DNA of 12,074 nt from Flemingiibacterium sp045644145. GTDB lineage: Bacteria; Bacillota; Clostridia; Oscillospirales; CAG-272. The stretch covers positions 1-12,074 of the forward strand of contig JAZRGK010000037.1 in assembly GCA_045644145.1 (NCBI GenBank), written 5' to 3'. The translations under genes were made by a program, and so were the position numbers. Below are positions 1-6,307 of this stretch, in pieces (the stretch's first letter is position 1; each line of letters opens with the position of its first letter). The notes under the pieces were generated by a model. It saw only the letters and a list, made by a program, of their open reading frames with translations. It made no database searches and had not been told where the DNA came from.

Positions 1-104
1 ACGCCCGAATTTACGGTAAGCGAAACATCGTCAAGCGCCACCTTTTTAAAAGGGGTGTCCGGCGAGTATATATACGATACGTTTTTCAGTTCTATGGCAG
101 TCAT
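1..104 (-). CDS. ecfA2: Energy-coupling factor transporter ATPase EcfA2, N-terminal fragment (cut by window edge)
   Basis: Only the first 34 codons are present; the gene continues past the window start. The peptide begins MTAIELKNVSYIYSP and continues DTPFKKVALDDVSLTVNSG. This is the usual opening of the second ECF ATPase: an ABC A-loop aromatic region followed by the strand leading to Walker A, which would lie just outside. The ATG at 104-102 overlaps the TGA of ecfA1 (103-101) in an ATGA arrangement, with GGAGA six to seven bases upstream inside ecfA1, so the two are very likely translationally coupled. In this family EcfA1 and EcfA2 form a heterodimer that powers the membrane protein EcfT plus exchangeable substrate-binding S components. 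EcfT would be expected next, beyond the window. The family call is firm; naming it A2 rather than A1 rests on gene order and the sequence opening. Confidence 0.85.
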   Translation of the reverse strand, partial: MTAIELKNVSYIYSPDTPFKKVALDDVSLTVNSG

Positions 105-967
105 TTATCTTCTCCAAACAACTTCATTATCTCATCGGTACATTCATCCACCGAAAGCTTGTCTATCTCCACCGGTACACCGGAAGATTTTAACATATTT
201 AAAACCTCAACAGTCTGCGGCACGTCAAGCCCGATGCGCTCAAGATGCGAAACGTGGGTGAACACTTCAGAAGGCTTTCCGTCAAGCTCTATTCTGCCGT
301 CATTTATGACCACTACGCGGTCACACATTGCAGCCTCATTCATATAGTGGGTGATGTGAAGCACAGTTATGCCATAGTCGCGGTTAAGGCGGATAATGGT
401 GTCCATCACTTCACGCCGTCCCGCAGGGTCGAGCATGGCGGTGGATTCGTCGAAGATTATGCATTTCGGCATCATTGCGATGATTCCGGCAATGGCTATA
501 CGCTGCTTCTGACCGCCGGAAAGCTGATGGGGCGAATGACGTGCAAATTCGGTCATTCCCACGGTTTCAAGGGCGCTGTCAACGCGACGGCGGATCTCTG
601 ACGGCTCGATTCCAAGGTTCTCCGGACCGAAAGCTATATCCTCCTCCACCACAGTGGCTACAAGTTGATTGTCAGGATTCTGGAACACCATTCCCACGTT
701 TCTGCGGTTTTCAAACAGCTCGTCCTCAGTAAGATCAGGCTTTGTGATTTCAAGACCGTCCACGAATATCTTGCCGCTTGTGGGGGTAAGCACTAAATTT
801 ATAAGCTTGGCAAGGGTGGATTTACCTGAGCCATTGTGCCCCAGTACAGCCACAAGTGAGCCTTTCTCGATTGTAAGGTCAAGGTCACGAAGCACATGGG
901 CTTCACTGCCATCGTCCTCGGTGTAGGAAAAATTCAATTTTTCGACTTTTATAAAGGGTTCGTTCAT
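101..967 (-). CDS. ecfA1: Energy-coupling factor transporter ATPase EcfA1
   Basis: A complete 288-residue ABC ATPase, normal length for the family. Visible in order: Walker A GHNGSGKST (43-51), Q-loop VFQNPDNQ (Q96), signature LSGGQ (149-153), Walker B CIIFDE (169-174, catalytic E174), D-loop with MLD (178-180) and switch histidine H207 in HITH. The VFQNPDNQ and DESTAMLDP wording is typical of ECF/CbiO-type ATPases rather than other ABC importers. The C-terminal region (about 230-288) fits the family's dimerisation extension. ECF ATPases act on the cytoplasmic face with EcfT to drive uptake of vitamins or metal ions by S components. No S component is in the window, so the substrate is unknown. 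The ATG at 967 has AAAGGAA upstream, with rather long spacing (about 12). It lies 66 nt after pheA and overlaps ecfA2 by 4 nt. Subunit assignment A1 is from gene order. Confidence 0.93.
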   Translation of the reverse strand: MNEPFIKVEKLNFSYTEDDGSEAHVLRDLDLTIEKGSLVAVLGHNGSGKSTLAKLINLVLTPTSGKIFVDGLEITKPDLTEDELFENRRNVGMVFQNPDNQLVATVVEEDIAFGPENLGIEPSEIRRRVDSALETVGMTEFARHSPHQLSGGQKQRIAIAGIIAMMPKCIIFDESTAMLDPAGRREVMDTIIRLNRDYGITVLHITHYMNEAAMCDRVVVINDGRIELDGKPSEVFTHVSHLERIGLDVPQTVEVLNMLKSSGVPVEIDKLSVDECTDEIMKLFGEDK

Positions 968-1033
968 TGTAAAGACAATTCCTTTCTGCGCGGTGAAACC
1001 ACCGCCTTGGAACTATTTTAAGGTGAGTTTTAA

Positions 1034-2179
1034 CTATATCTCGGTATAATTTCCGATAAACCTGAAATCGGACAGTTCATCCGACAGTGCACATATAAGA
1101 TTAAATGTATGCGTGTCTGCCATTGAGCCGTGGAAATCAAGATGAAAGCGGTATTCGAAGGGCATTTGCGGTATAGGGCGGCTTTCGATCTTGGTGAGAT
1201 TCAGACCAAGCGCTGAGAAATATCCGAGAATTCTGGCAAGAGTTCCCTCTTTGTGGGCAAGTGAAAACTGTATGCTTATCTTATCCGCGCCGCTGGGCAC
1301 CGTAAGCTCCCCTGCGATCGCTGCAAATCGCGTGGTGTTATGCTTTTCGTTCTGTATTCCCCTTTCGATTATTTCGAGCCCGTAAAGCGCCGCACATTCC
1401 TCTGAAGCGATAGCCGCAATGTCCGTGCGTGGGGAGTGAGAAACAAATTCCGCCGCCATAGCGGTATTTGTGTACTGGTGTGCCGTGATTCCCGTTCTTC
1501 CGAGGAATTCGGAGCATTGCCCGATCGCCTGGGGGTGGGACAGAACTTCTTTTATATCGTTAATACACGTTCCGGGCTTCGCAAGCAGGGCGTGCTCCAC
1601 GGGAAGCTTGCAGGAAGCGTATATGTATGCATCGTTATCCATAATCAGACGGTACACGTCCGTAACAGAGCCGTAGGTAGAATTTTCAACCGGCAGCACA
1701 CCAAAATCGATCTCGCCGGAGTGTAATGCAGAAAAAATCTCCGCCCAGCTTTCAAAAAACACGATATCCGCCCCTGGAAACATAACTCTTGCGGCTTTAG
1801 AGGAAAATGCGCCGTCTACGCCCTGCGCGCCCACCTTCTTGCCGTCAAAATTTTCCGGAGCATCTTTTCCTGCGTCAAGCGCCGCCTTAAAAAACGCGCG
1901 TCTTGAAAAATATTCGCTTTTAAGCTCATACTGGTGGAGCTTCGACATATTCATGATACCGTCGTAGGTGCCGACAAGCTTTTCTCTGATATCTTCGGGG
2001 GCACGTGCACCGATTTTTTCAAGCACGGCACGTTCTCTCTCCTCATCGAACACCTTCATATTGTTTGCGAGCTTGTATCTTGCAACGCTCTCTGCCACTC
2101 TCATTCGCTTTTCAAGAAGCGACAGCAGCTCGCCGTCTATCTCGTCAATTTCTTCCCTGCATCGGGATAAGTCTTTCAT
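1034..2179 (-). CDS. pheA: Bifunctional chorismate mutase / prephenate dehydratase (P-protein)
   Basis: Converts chorismate to prephenate and then to phenylpyruvate, the phenylalanine branch of aromatic synthesis. The chosen start gives 381 residues, the usual P-protein size. AroQ-type mutase, about 1-90: residues matching the E. coli active site are R8, R25, K36, D45, R48 and E49, with Q83 a plausible last member. Prephenate dehydratase, about 114-290: GAQGVDGAFS (117-126), GVLPVENSTYGSV (160-172) and the TRF motif (283-285) with the catalytic threonine. ACT domain, about 300-375: HKEGTLARIL (309-318) and the ESRP phenylalanine-binding motif (332-335), so feedback inhibition by phenylalanine is expected. 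Start: an in-frame opening extends to 2257 but would overlap the upstream gene. The ATG at 2179 has AAAGGA upstream, begins the conserved mutase helix, and leaves a 22-nt gap after the methyltransferase, implying cotranscription. Confidence 0.95.
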   Translation of the reverse strand: MKDLSRCREEIDEIDGELLSLLEKRMRVAESVARYKLANNMKVFDEERERAVLEKIGARAPEDIREKLVGTYDGIMNMSKLHQYELKSEYFSRRAFFKAALDAGKDAPENFDGKKVGAQGVDGAFSSKAARVMFPGADIVFFESWAEIFSALHSGEIDFGVLPVENSTYGSVTDVYRLIMDNDAYIYASCKLPVEHALLAKPGTCINDIKEVLSHPQAIGQCSEFLGRTGITAHQYTNTAMAAEFVSHSPRTDIAAIASEECAALYGLEIIERGIQNEKHNTTRFAAIAGELTVPSGADKISIQFSLAHKEGTLARILGYFSALGLNLTKIESRPIPQMPFEYRFHLDFHGSMADTHTFNLICALSDELSDFRFIGNYTEI

Positions 2180-2201
2180 TGCCTTTTTTCCTTTCGTGAC
2201 A

Positions 2202-3080
2202 TTACCGCAAAATCGAAGACTCCCAACGTGCGCTTGAACCGCAAGGAAGCGGTGCATCCGTTTCGGTAACGGGCAGTCCTATTTCATCGGCAGTTACCTT
2301 GCCGCCGTATTTCTTCGCTATATGGAGATTCAAAAGATATCCAGTAGTTGATGCGGAAAGTCCTGTGGTGTAGGAGTTAAGTAAGAAGAATAAAGGCTCG
2401 TCTGACAAAACATTCACCGTCAGCGCCACAAGGTCGTCTATATTCTCTTCTAACTTCCAAACCTCGCCCGACGGACCGCGTCCGTAGCTTGGGGGATCCA
2501 TAATGACCGCGTCGTATTTGTTGCCGCGGCGTATCTCCCGCTCCACGAACTTCTTACAGTCGTCGACAATGTATCTGATAGGCGCATCCGCAAGACCGGA
2601 CAGCTTGGCGTTCTCCTTGCACTGCGCAACCATTCCCTTTGCCGCATCAACGTGGCATACGGATGCGCCTGCTTTTGCCGCCGCAACCGTTGCACCGCCG
2701 GTATAACCGAACAAATTCAGCACCTTTATAGGGCGTCCTGCCTTTTTTATAAGCTCGGAGAACCAATCCCAGTTTATCGCCTGCTCGGGGAAAAGTCCCG
2801 TATGCTTAAAGCCCATGGGTTTTATGACAAACTGGAGTCCGAGATGCTCATAGGAAAGCTTCCATTCCTCGGGAAGTCTGTTCTCCTTCCAACCGCCGCC
2901 TCCCGATGAAGAACGGCGGTAAACAGCATCCGCACGCTTCCAAAGAGGGCTTCTTTTAGCGTTTTTCCATATTACCTGGGGGTCGGGACGGATGAGGATG
3001 TATTTTCCCCATCTTTCAAGACGTTCGCCGTCCGAGGTATCTATAAGCTCGTAATCCTGCCAGTTTTCGTTTTTCCACAT
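2202..3080 (-). CDS. Class I SAM-dependent methyltransferase, probably RNA-directed (RlmI/RlmK-like fold), substrate unknown
   Basis: A 292-residue Rossmann methyltransferase from the preferred start. An N-terminal block (about 10-40, DTSDGERLERWGKYILIRPDPQ) precedes the catalytic domain. There, motif I is VLNLFGYTGGA (120-130), the ribose-binding acidic residue is D145 in CHVD, and motif IV is DPPSYGRGP (195-203). It ends LPCGSSARWE, a typical tail for this clostridial family. The motifs resemble the 23S rRNA methyltransferases RlmI and RlmK, but there is no PUA domain. I also see no TCSC-type cysteine motif as used by m5C enzymes; LLNSYTTGLS occupies roughly that region. Base specificity is therefore not assignable. 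Start is uncertain: the ATG at 3080 fits homologue N termini and has only GGGG upstream. An in-frame TTG at 3095 has AAAGGA 9 nt upstream, and an ATG at 3113 has no ribosome binding site. It is closely followed by pheA. Confidence 0.85.
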   Translation of the reverse strand: MWKNENWQDYELIDTSDGERLERWGKYILIRPDPQVIWKNAKRSPLWKRADAVYRRSSSGGGGWKENRLPEEWKLSYEHLGLQFVIKPMGFKHTGLFPEQAINWDWFSELIKKAGRPIKVLNLFGYTGGATVAAAKAGASVCHVDAAKGMVAQCKENAKLSGLADAPIRYIVDDCKKFVEREIRRGNKYDAVIMDPPSYGRGPSGEVWKLEENIDDLVALTVNVLSDEPLFFLLNSYTTGLSASTTGYLLNLHIAKKYGGKVTADEIGLPVTETDAPLPCGSSARWESSILR

Positions 3081-3179
3081 ATGTTTATGCCCCAAGTTGA
3101 GGCGTCCTTTCATTTGATTTGCGGTTAGACGGGGGAGAAATACCGTGCACCTTGTAGAACAGGAACGTCCACGCCGCCC

Positions 3180-3203
3180 CCTACAGGGCGAAACGCCCTA
3201 CGG
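3180..3203. repeat. Small GC-rich palindromic element between ruvB and the methyltransferase gene
   Basis: AGGGCG (3185-3190) and CGCCCT (3194-3199) form a perfect 6-bp stem with an AAA loop. Both sides carry TAC, and the right side ends CGG. No T-run follows on either strand, so it is not a convincing intrinsic terminator. It resembles the hairpin at 8921-8950, which is also bracketed by TAC and followed by CGG. The rest of this intergenic region (3081-3224) shows no strong promoter. Whether it is a genome-wide repeat cannot be told from one window. Confidence 0.5.
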
Positions 3204-3224
3204 TAAATAATATCCCGACATACA

Positions 3225-4316
3225 TCATTTATTGTCTAACGACTGTGAGAAAATATCCATTTGTCCGTTTGCCGCCTCATTTTTTGCCTGCGGCTCACTA
3301 AACGGGAGTCCCAAATGCTCATAGGCAAGGCGTGTGGCGCATCTGCCGCGCGGTGTGCGTGAGAGATATCCTATCTGCATAAGATAAGGCTCGTACACGT
3401 CTTCAATGGTGATAGCTTCCTCGCCCACCGTTGCCGCGAGGGTTTCGAGTCCCACGGGGCCGCCGCCGTAGAAAGTAATTATGGTTTCAAGCATCTTTCT
3501 GTCGATATTGTCAAGCCCAAGCTCGTCGATCTCCATCATATCAAGCGCCGCGGACGCGGTATTTCTGTCGATAGTTCCGTTTCCCCGCACCTGAGCAAAG
3601 TCGCGCACACGCTTTAAAAGTCGGTTGGCGATTCGCGGCGTGCCTCTTGAACGTGAAGCAAGCTCCAAAGAGCCTTCCTCGTCGATGGAAACGCCAAGTA
3701 TACCTGCGGAGCGGCGTATAATAAACGCAAGCTCATCTACGGTGTAAAGCTCCAGCCTTAAAAGCACGCCGAAACGGTCACGGAGCGGCGTTGTAAGCTG
3801 ACCCGCTCTCGTGGTTGCGCCGATAAGGGTAAAGCGCGGCAGGGGCAGGTGTATACTCTGTGCCGATGGGCCTTTGCCGATGATGATATCAACGGCAAAA
3901 TCCTCCATGGCAGGATACAAAATCTCCTCTACTTGACGGGGCAGACGGTGTATCTCATCGATAAAGAGCACGTCCTTTTCGTTAAGGTTTGTAAGAAGCG
4001 CCACAAGGTCTCCCTGCTTCTCTATAGCAGGTCCGCTCGTTACGCGAATATTCACCGAAAGCTCGTTTGCGATGATATTGGAGAGCGTGGTCTTACCAAG
4101 ACCGGGCGGGCCGTAAAGAAGTACATGGTCAAGTGTATCCGAGCGGAGCTTTGCGGCATCTATACTGATTTTGAGATTTTCCTTAGCCTTGGTCTGACCT
4201 ACATAATCATCAAGGCATGTGGGGCGAAGACTTCTTTCGCTTTCCGCATCCTCGGCGGACAATTTGGCATCAATAAGTCTGCCGTCAAATTCGTTTTCTT
4301 CGTCAAAGTAGTTCAC
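3225..4316 (-). CDS. ruvB: Holliday junction branch migration helicase RuvB
   Basis: The motor ATPase of the RuvABC complex: two hexamers on RuvA drive branch migration of Holliday junctions in the cytoplasm. At 363 residues it is slightly long because of an acidic N-terminal tail (about 1-27) before the conserved SLRP. Visible in order: Walker A GPPGLGKT (69-76), Walker B LFIDEIHR (117-124), sensor 1 in GATTRAG (166-172), arginine finger R179 in LRDRFG, sensor 2 R228 in GTPR, and the C-terminal winged helix with GYLSRTPRGR, which contacts DNA. All key residues are intact. The start is GTG at 4316-4314, supported by AAGGAGGT six bases upstream and by the absence of a better internal start. 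It lies 29 nt after ruvA, so cotranscription and coupled expression are likely. Confidence 0.98.
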   Translation of the reverse strand: MNYFDEENEFDGRLIDAKLSAEDAESERSLRPTCLDDYVGQTKAKENLKISIDAAKLRSDTLDHVLLYGPPGLGKTTLSNIIANELSVNIRVTSGPAIEKQGDLVALLTNLNEKDVLFIDEIHRLPRQVEEILYPAMEDFAVDIIIGKGPSAQSIHLPLPRFTLIGATTRAGQLTTPLRDRFGVLLRLELYTVDELAFIIRRSAGILGVSIDEEGSLELASRSRGTPRIANRLLKRVRDFAQVRGNGTIDRNTASAALDMMEIDELGLDNIDRKMLETIITFYGGGPVGLETLAATVGEEAITIEDVYEPYLMQIGYLSRTPRGRCATRLAYEHLGLPFSEPQAKNEAANGQMDIFSQSLDNK

Positions 4317-4320
4317 CGTG

Positions 4321-4330
4321 CCACCTCCTT
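4321..4330 (-). promoter_or_regulatory. Near-perfect Shine-Dalgarno site fixing the GTG start of ruvB
   Basis: On the minus strand this reads AAGGAGGTGG, fully complementary to the 16S rRNA 3' end, and lies about six bases before the GTG at 4316. It is the strongest ribosome binding site in the window. It justifies choosing the non-ATG start and may compensate for it. Confidence 0.85.
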
Positions 4331-4345
4331 CTTAAAAATACCGAT

Positions 4346-4945
4346 TTATTTCATAAGCCGCTTAAGCGCGGCGGTTATCATTGCTTCAAGAGACATTGAT
4401 GCCGGGTCGATCCCCGAAAGCGCCTTAGTAGCCTCGGCTTTGGTGTAGCCGAGAACGATAAGCGCATTCACCGCATCCGCCACACGTCCCGTTGACATTG
4501 CAGCCTGAGGTATTGCGGCACTCACAGCACCGTCATAATCCTTTTCAAGCTTGTCCTTAAGCTCAAGAACAATGCGTGCCGCAGTCTTCTGACCGATGCC
4601 GTTTGCCTTGGCAAGCGCCTTTATATCCTGAGAGCACACTGCTGCCGCGAACTGTTCCGCGGTAAGGGTTGACAGAATGGATATAGCCGCCTTCGGTCCA
4701 ACGCCGGAAACCGATATAAGCTTTGTAAAAGCCGCATGCTCCTCCATGGAGTAAAATCCGAACAGCTCCATGGCATCCTCGCGCACCGCAAGGTATGTAT
4801 AAAGCTTCACCTTTTCGCCGAGCCTATGACCGATAGCCGCCACGGTGTTGGTTGACACCGTCATTTTGTATCCCACGCCGCCGCAGTCAATGACCGCCGT
4901 GTGAGGCTCGGTGTGGCAAAGCTCTCCGTTTATGTGATAAAACAT
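4346..4945 (-). CDS. ruvA: Holliday junction branch migration protein RuvA
   Basis: RuvA tetramers bind the four-way junction and dock RuvB on opposite arms. The 199-residue length is standard. Domain I, an OB fold, covers about 1-64 and ends in VREDAMELFGFY; E56 and D57 match the acidic pin that separates strands. Domain II holds two helix-hairpin-helix motifs, LISVSGVGPKAA (76-87) and ANGIGQKTAARIVLELKDK (114-132). A flexible linker (about 135-150) leads to the small three-helix RuvB-contact domain III (about 150-199), with LGYTKAEA typical of the family. The ATG at 4945 has AGGG about 11 bases upstream, a modest site. It is 77 nt downstream of the GNAT gene and 29 nt upstream of ruvB. A ten-codon reading frame just before it (ending in the ruvA leader) is too short to call. 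Confidence 0.97.
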   Translation of the reverse strand: MFYHINGELCHTEPHTAVIDCGGVGYKMTVSTNTVAAIGHRLGEKVKLYTYLAVREDAMELFGFYSMEEHAAFTKLISVSGVGPKAAISILSTLTAEQFAAAVCSQDIKALAKANGIGQKTAARIVLELKDKLEKDYDGAVSAAIPQAAMSTGRVADAVNALIVLGYTKAEATKALSGIDPASMSLEAMITAALKRLMK

Positions 4946-5022
4946 TTTCTGTTACCCTACCTCATGCACAATGCAATCACGCATAATTTGAAATGAGGCC
5001 CTTTCGTTTTTATATCTGACAG

Positions 5023-5544
5023 TTAATCTGCAAGTCGATCATACGCCATTCTGGGCGCACCGTCAGCAAGATGTATGATGCCGCGGTATACAAATCCGCA
5101 GGATGCCAAGGCTTTCTGCATGGGAATATTGTCTTCATGGGTATCTATGCGGAGATGGTCATATTTCCTGTCTGCAAATTCCGTGATGAGTCGCATGACT
5201 CCTCGAAACGAGCCGTCACTTGCCACACGGTGAATCGCGGCATAAGGCGCGTCGCTCGCCCAATTGCCGCCGTGAATTTCAGTATATGTGGGATCCTCGC
5301 CCTCAAATATGCCGAAAACAGCGGTAGTCTTCCCTTCGGAGCATACGACGTAAAGATTGCCGCCACAAATATCCTTGCTTACGATTTCGGGATAGGGATA
5401 ACCGTTTACCCACTGTGTCATATTACCGTTCTCGCGCATAAATGCTCTTGCGGCGGCGTATATCTCCATAATACGGCTGTAATCGGCATCCGTCGCTTTT
5501 CTTATTTCAATGGAGCTTGGCTGTGTATTTTTGTTGATGTTCAT
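5023..5544 (-). CDS. GNAT-family N-acetyltransferase, substrate unknown
   Basis: A 173-residue protein with one GNAT fold. It opens with IEIRKATDADYSRIMEIY (12-29), the typical first strand and helix. The acetyl-CoA region is AIHRVASDGSFRGVMRLITEFA (103-124), in which the canonical R/QxxGxG/A loop is relaxed to SDGSFRGV; this variant is common in clostridial GNATs. The conserved late motif RIDTHEDNIPMQKALASCGF (132-151) and Y153 fit strand 5 and the following helix. Such enzymes transfer an acetyl group from acetyl-CoA to a small-molecule amine or a protein N terminus; the sequence does not say which. It lies inside the ruv cluster, 24 nt after ruvC and 77 nt before ruvA, on the same strand, so it is probably on the ruv transcript. 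Its ribosome binding site is weak (CGGA, or AAGG further upstream). Confidence 0.88.
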   Translation of the reverse strand: MNINKNTQPSSIEIRKATDADYSRIMEIYAAARAFMRENGNMTQWVNGYPYPEIVSKDICGGNLYVVCSEGKTTAVFGIFEGEDPTYTEIHGGNWASDAPYAAIHRVASDGSFRGVMRLITEFADRKYDHLRIDTHEDNIPMQKALASCGFVYRGIIHLADGAPRMAYDRLAD

Positions 5545-5568
5545 TTATTTATCCGTACCTTGTCAAGG

Positions 5569-6090
5569 TTAGTTCATTCTGCTCTTGTAATAATCTTGGT
5601 TGAAATATCCGCGCATCTTGGAATTACCCGTATTAGCGTGACATATTGCAATAGCAAGTGCATCGCAGGTGTCGTCAAGCTTCGGTGCATTTTCAAGCTT
5701 CAGAAGAAGCTGCACCATGCTCATGACCTGCTTTTTCACCGCACGTCCGTAGCCCACCACCGACTGTTTTACCTGTAAGGGCGTATATTCGCTGATTTTA
5801 AGCCCGTTCTGCCTTGCGCAGAGTAAGATCACGCCCCTGGCTTCCGCAACGGGCACCATGGTCTTCTGGTTGGTGTTGAAAAACAGCTCCTCAATAGCCA
5901 TTTCCTCGGGGTGATATATGGAAATAAGCTCCGAGAGTCTATCGTATATCATTTCAAGCCTTGCATCCACATCCGTATGCGCCGGTGTTTGTATCGAGCC
6001 GTGGGCAAGGGTGGTAAAGCGCGAGTTTTTGTATTCGATTATGCCGTACCCCACAATGGCGATACCGGGGTCGATTCCGAGAATTATCAT
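5569..6090 (-). CDS. ruvC: Crossover junction endodeoxyribonuclease RuvC
   Basis: Cuts Holliday junctions symmetrically across two strands as a homodimer, completing recombination started by RecA and processed by RuvAB. The 173-residue length is standard. The four metal-binding acids are present: D7 in GIDPG, E67 in AIEELFF, and D140 and D143 in LDDTCDALAIA. F70 in ELFF matches the junction-opening phenylalanine region, and KKQV (119-122) is the usual basic patch. The ATG at 6090 is preceded by GAGGG with good spacing. A consensus promoter lies immediately upstream (6133-6161), giving a leader of about 35 nt, so ruvC is the first gene of the ruvC-GNAT-ruvA-ruvB unit. I see no GAAC-N4-GTTC LexA/DinR box near the promoter, so SOS control is not evident. 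Confidence 0.97.
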   Translation of the reverse strand: MIILGIDPGIAIVGYGIIEYKNSRFTTLAHGSIQTPAHTDVDARLEMIYDRLSELISIYHPEEMAIEELFFNTNQKTMVPVAEARGVILLCARQNGLKISEYTPLQVKQSVVGYGRAVKKQVMSMVQLLLKLENAPKLDDTCDALAIAICHANTGNSKMRGYFNQDYYKSRMN

Positions 6091-6132
6091 TTTACCCTCG
6101 CTGTATCTCGTTATATAATATTATAATATATT

Positions 6133-6161
6133 ATTATACCATAGATACACAGTCTTGTCAA
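6133..6161 (-). promoter_or_regulatory. Consensus sigma-A promoter of the ruvC operon
   Basis: On the minus strand, TTGACA (6161-6156), a 17-nt spacer and TATAAT (6138-6133) match consensus at every position. TG one base before the -10 also makes it an extended -10. Transcription should start near 6126, about 35 nt before the ruvC ATG. The region just downstream is very AT-rich. Confidence 0.9.
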
Positions 6162-6175
6162 TGCGAATTGGCAAC

Positions 6176-6219
6176 AAATTCGGGCACATCAGCCATTTTG
6201 TGCCGATGTGCCCGAATTT
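6176..6219 (-). terminator. 15-bp hairpin between polA and ruvC, probable polA terminator
   Basis: AAATTCGGGCACATC (6176-6190) and GATGTGCCCGAATTT (6205-6219) are perfect reverse complements around a 14-nt loop. On the minus strand the stem ends AATTT and continues GTTG, so the T-run is short and the terminator may be imperfect; on the plus strand there is no T-run. It sits 88 nt after the polA stop and 14 nt before the ruvC -35, which suits separating the two units. Confidence 0.7.
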
Positions 6220-6307
6220 ATGATAGTTATGACCGTTCTTTGGGAAGTTATGAATGGTTTGCGCAGCAAAACCTTTCGCGAATCGGAAGGTAAGCAACAA
6301 CTCACGT
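6220..6307. other. Gene-free 3' region of polA with small repeats
   Basis: The stretch between the polA stop and the hairpin contains no supported gene. It holds a short bulged hairpin, GGTTT/AAACC with inner GC pairs (6256-6273). TTATGA occurs at 6227-6232 and 6248-6253, with a third copy at 6218-6223 that overlaps the hairpin arm. Function is not evident; a role in transcript end formation is possible. Confidence 0.4.

Noticed and set aside
2180..2257. Upstream extension of pheA to 2257
   Set aside because: It would overlap the methyltransferase 3' end, and the added residues precede the conserved mutase helix; the ATG at 2179 has a clear AAAGGA site.
3204..3250. Promoter between ruvB and the methyltransferase gene (TAGACA with TATTAT on the minus strand)
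   Set aside because: The spacer is about 20 nt and the -35 would lie inside the ruvB 3' end; too weak to call.
4946..5022. Ten-codon peptide (start ATGCGTGATTGC) just before ruvA
   Set aside because: Too short, with no well-placed ribosome binding site and no attenuator structure around it.
5557..5569. 13-nt inverted repeat (ACCTTG T CAAGGT) between ruvC and the GNAT gene, containing TTGACA on the minus strand
   Set aside because: The stem is only 6 bp with a single-base centre, and no -10 element lies 16-18 nt downstream, so neither a terminator nor a promoter is supported.
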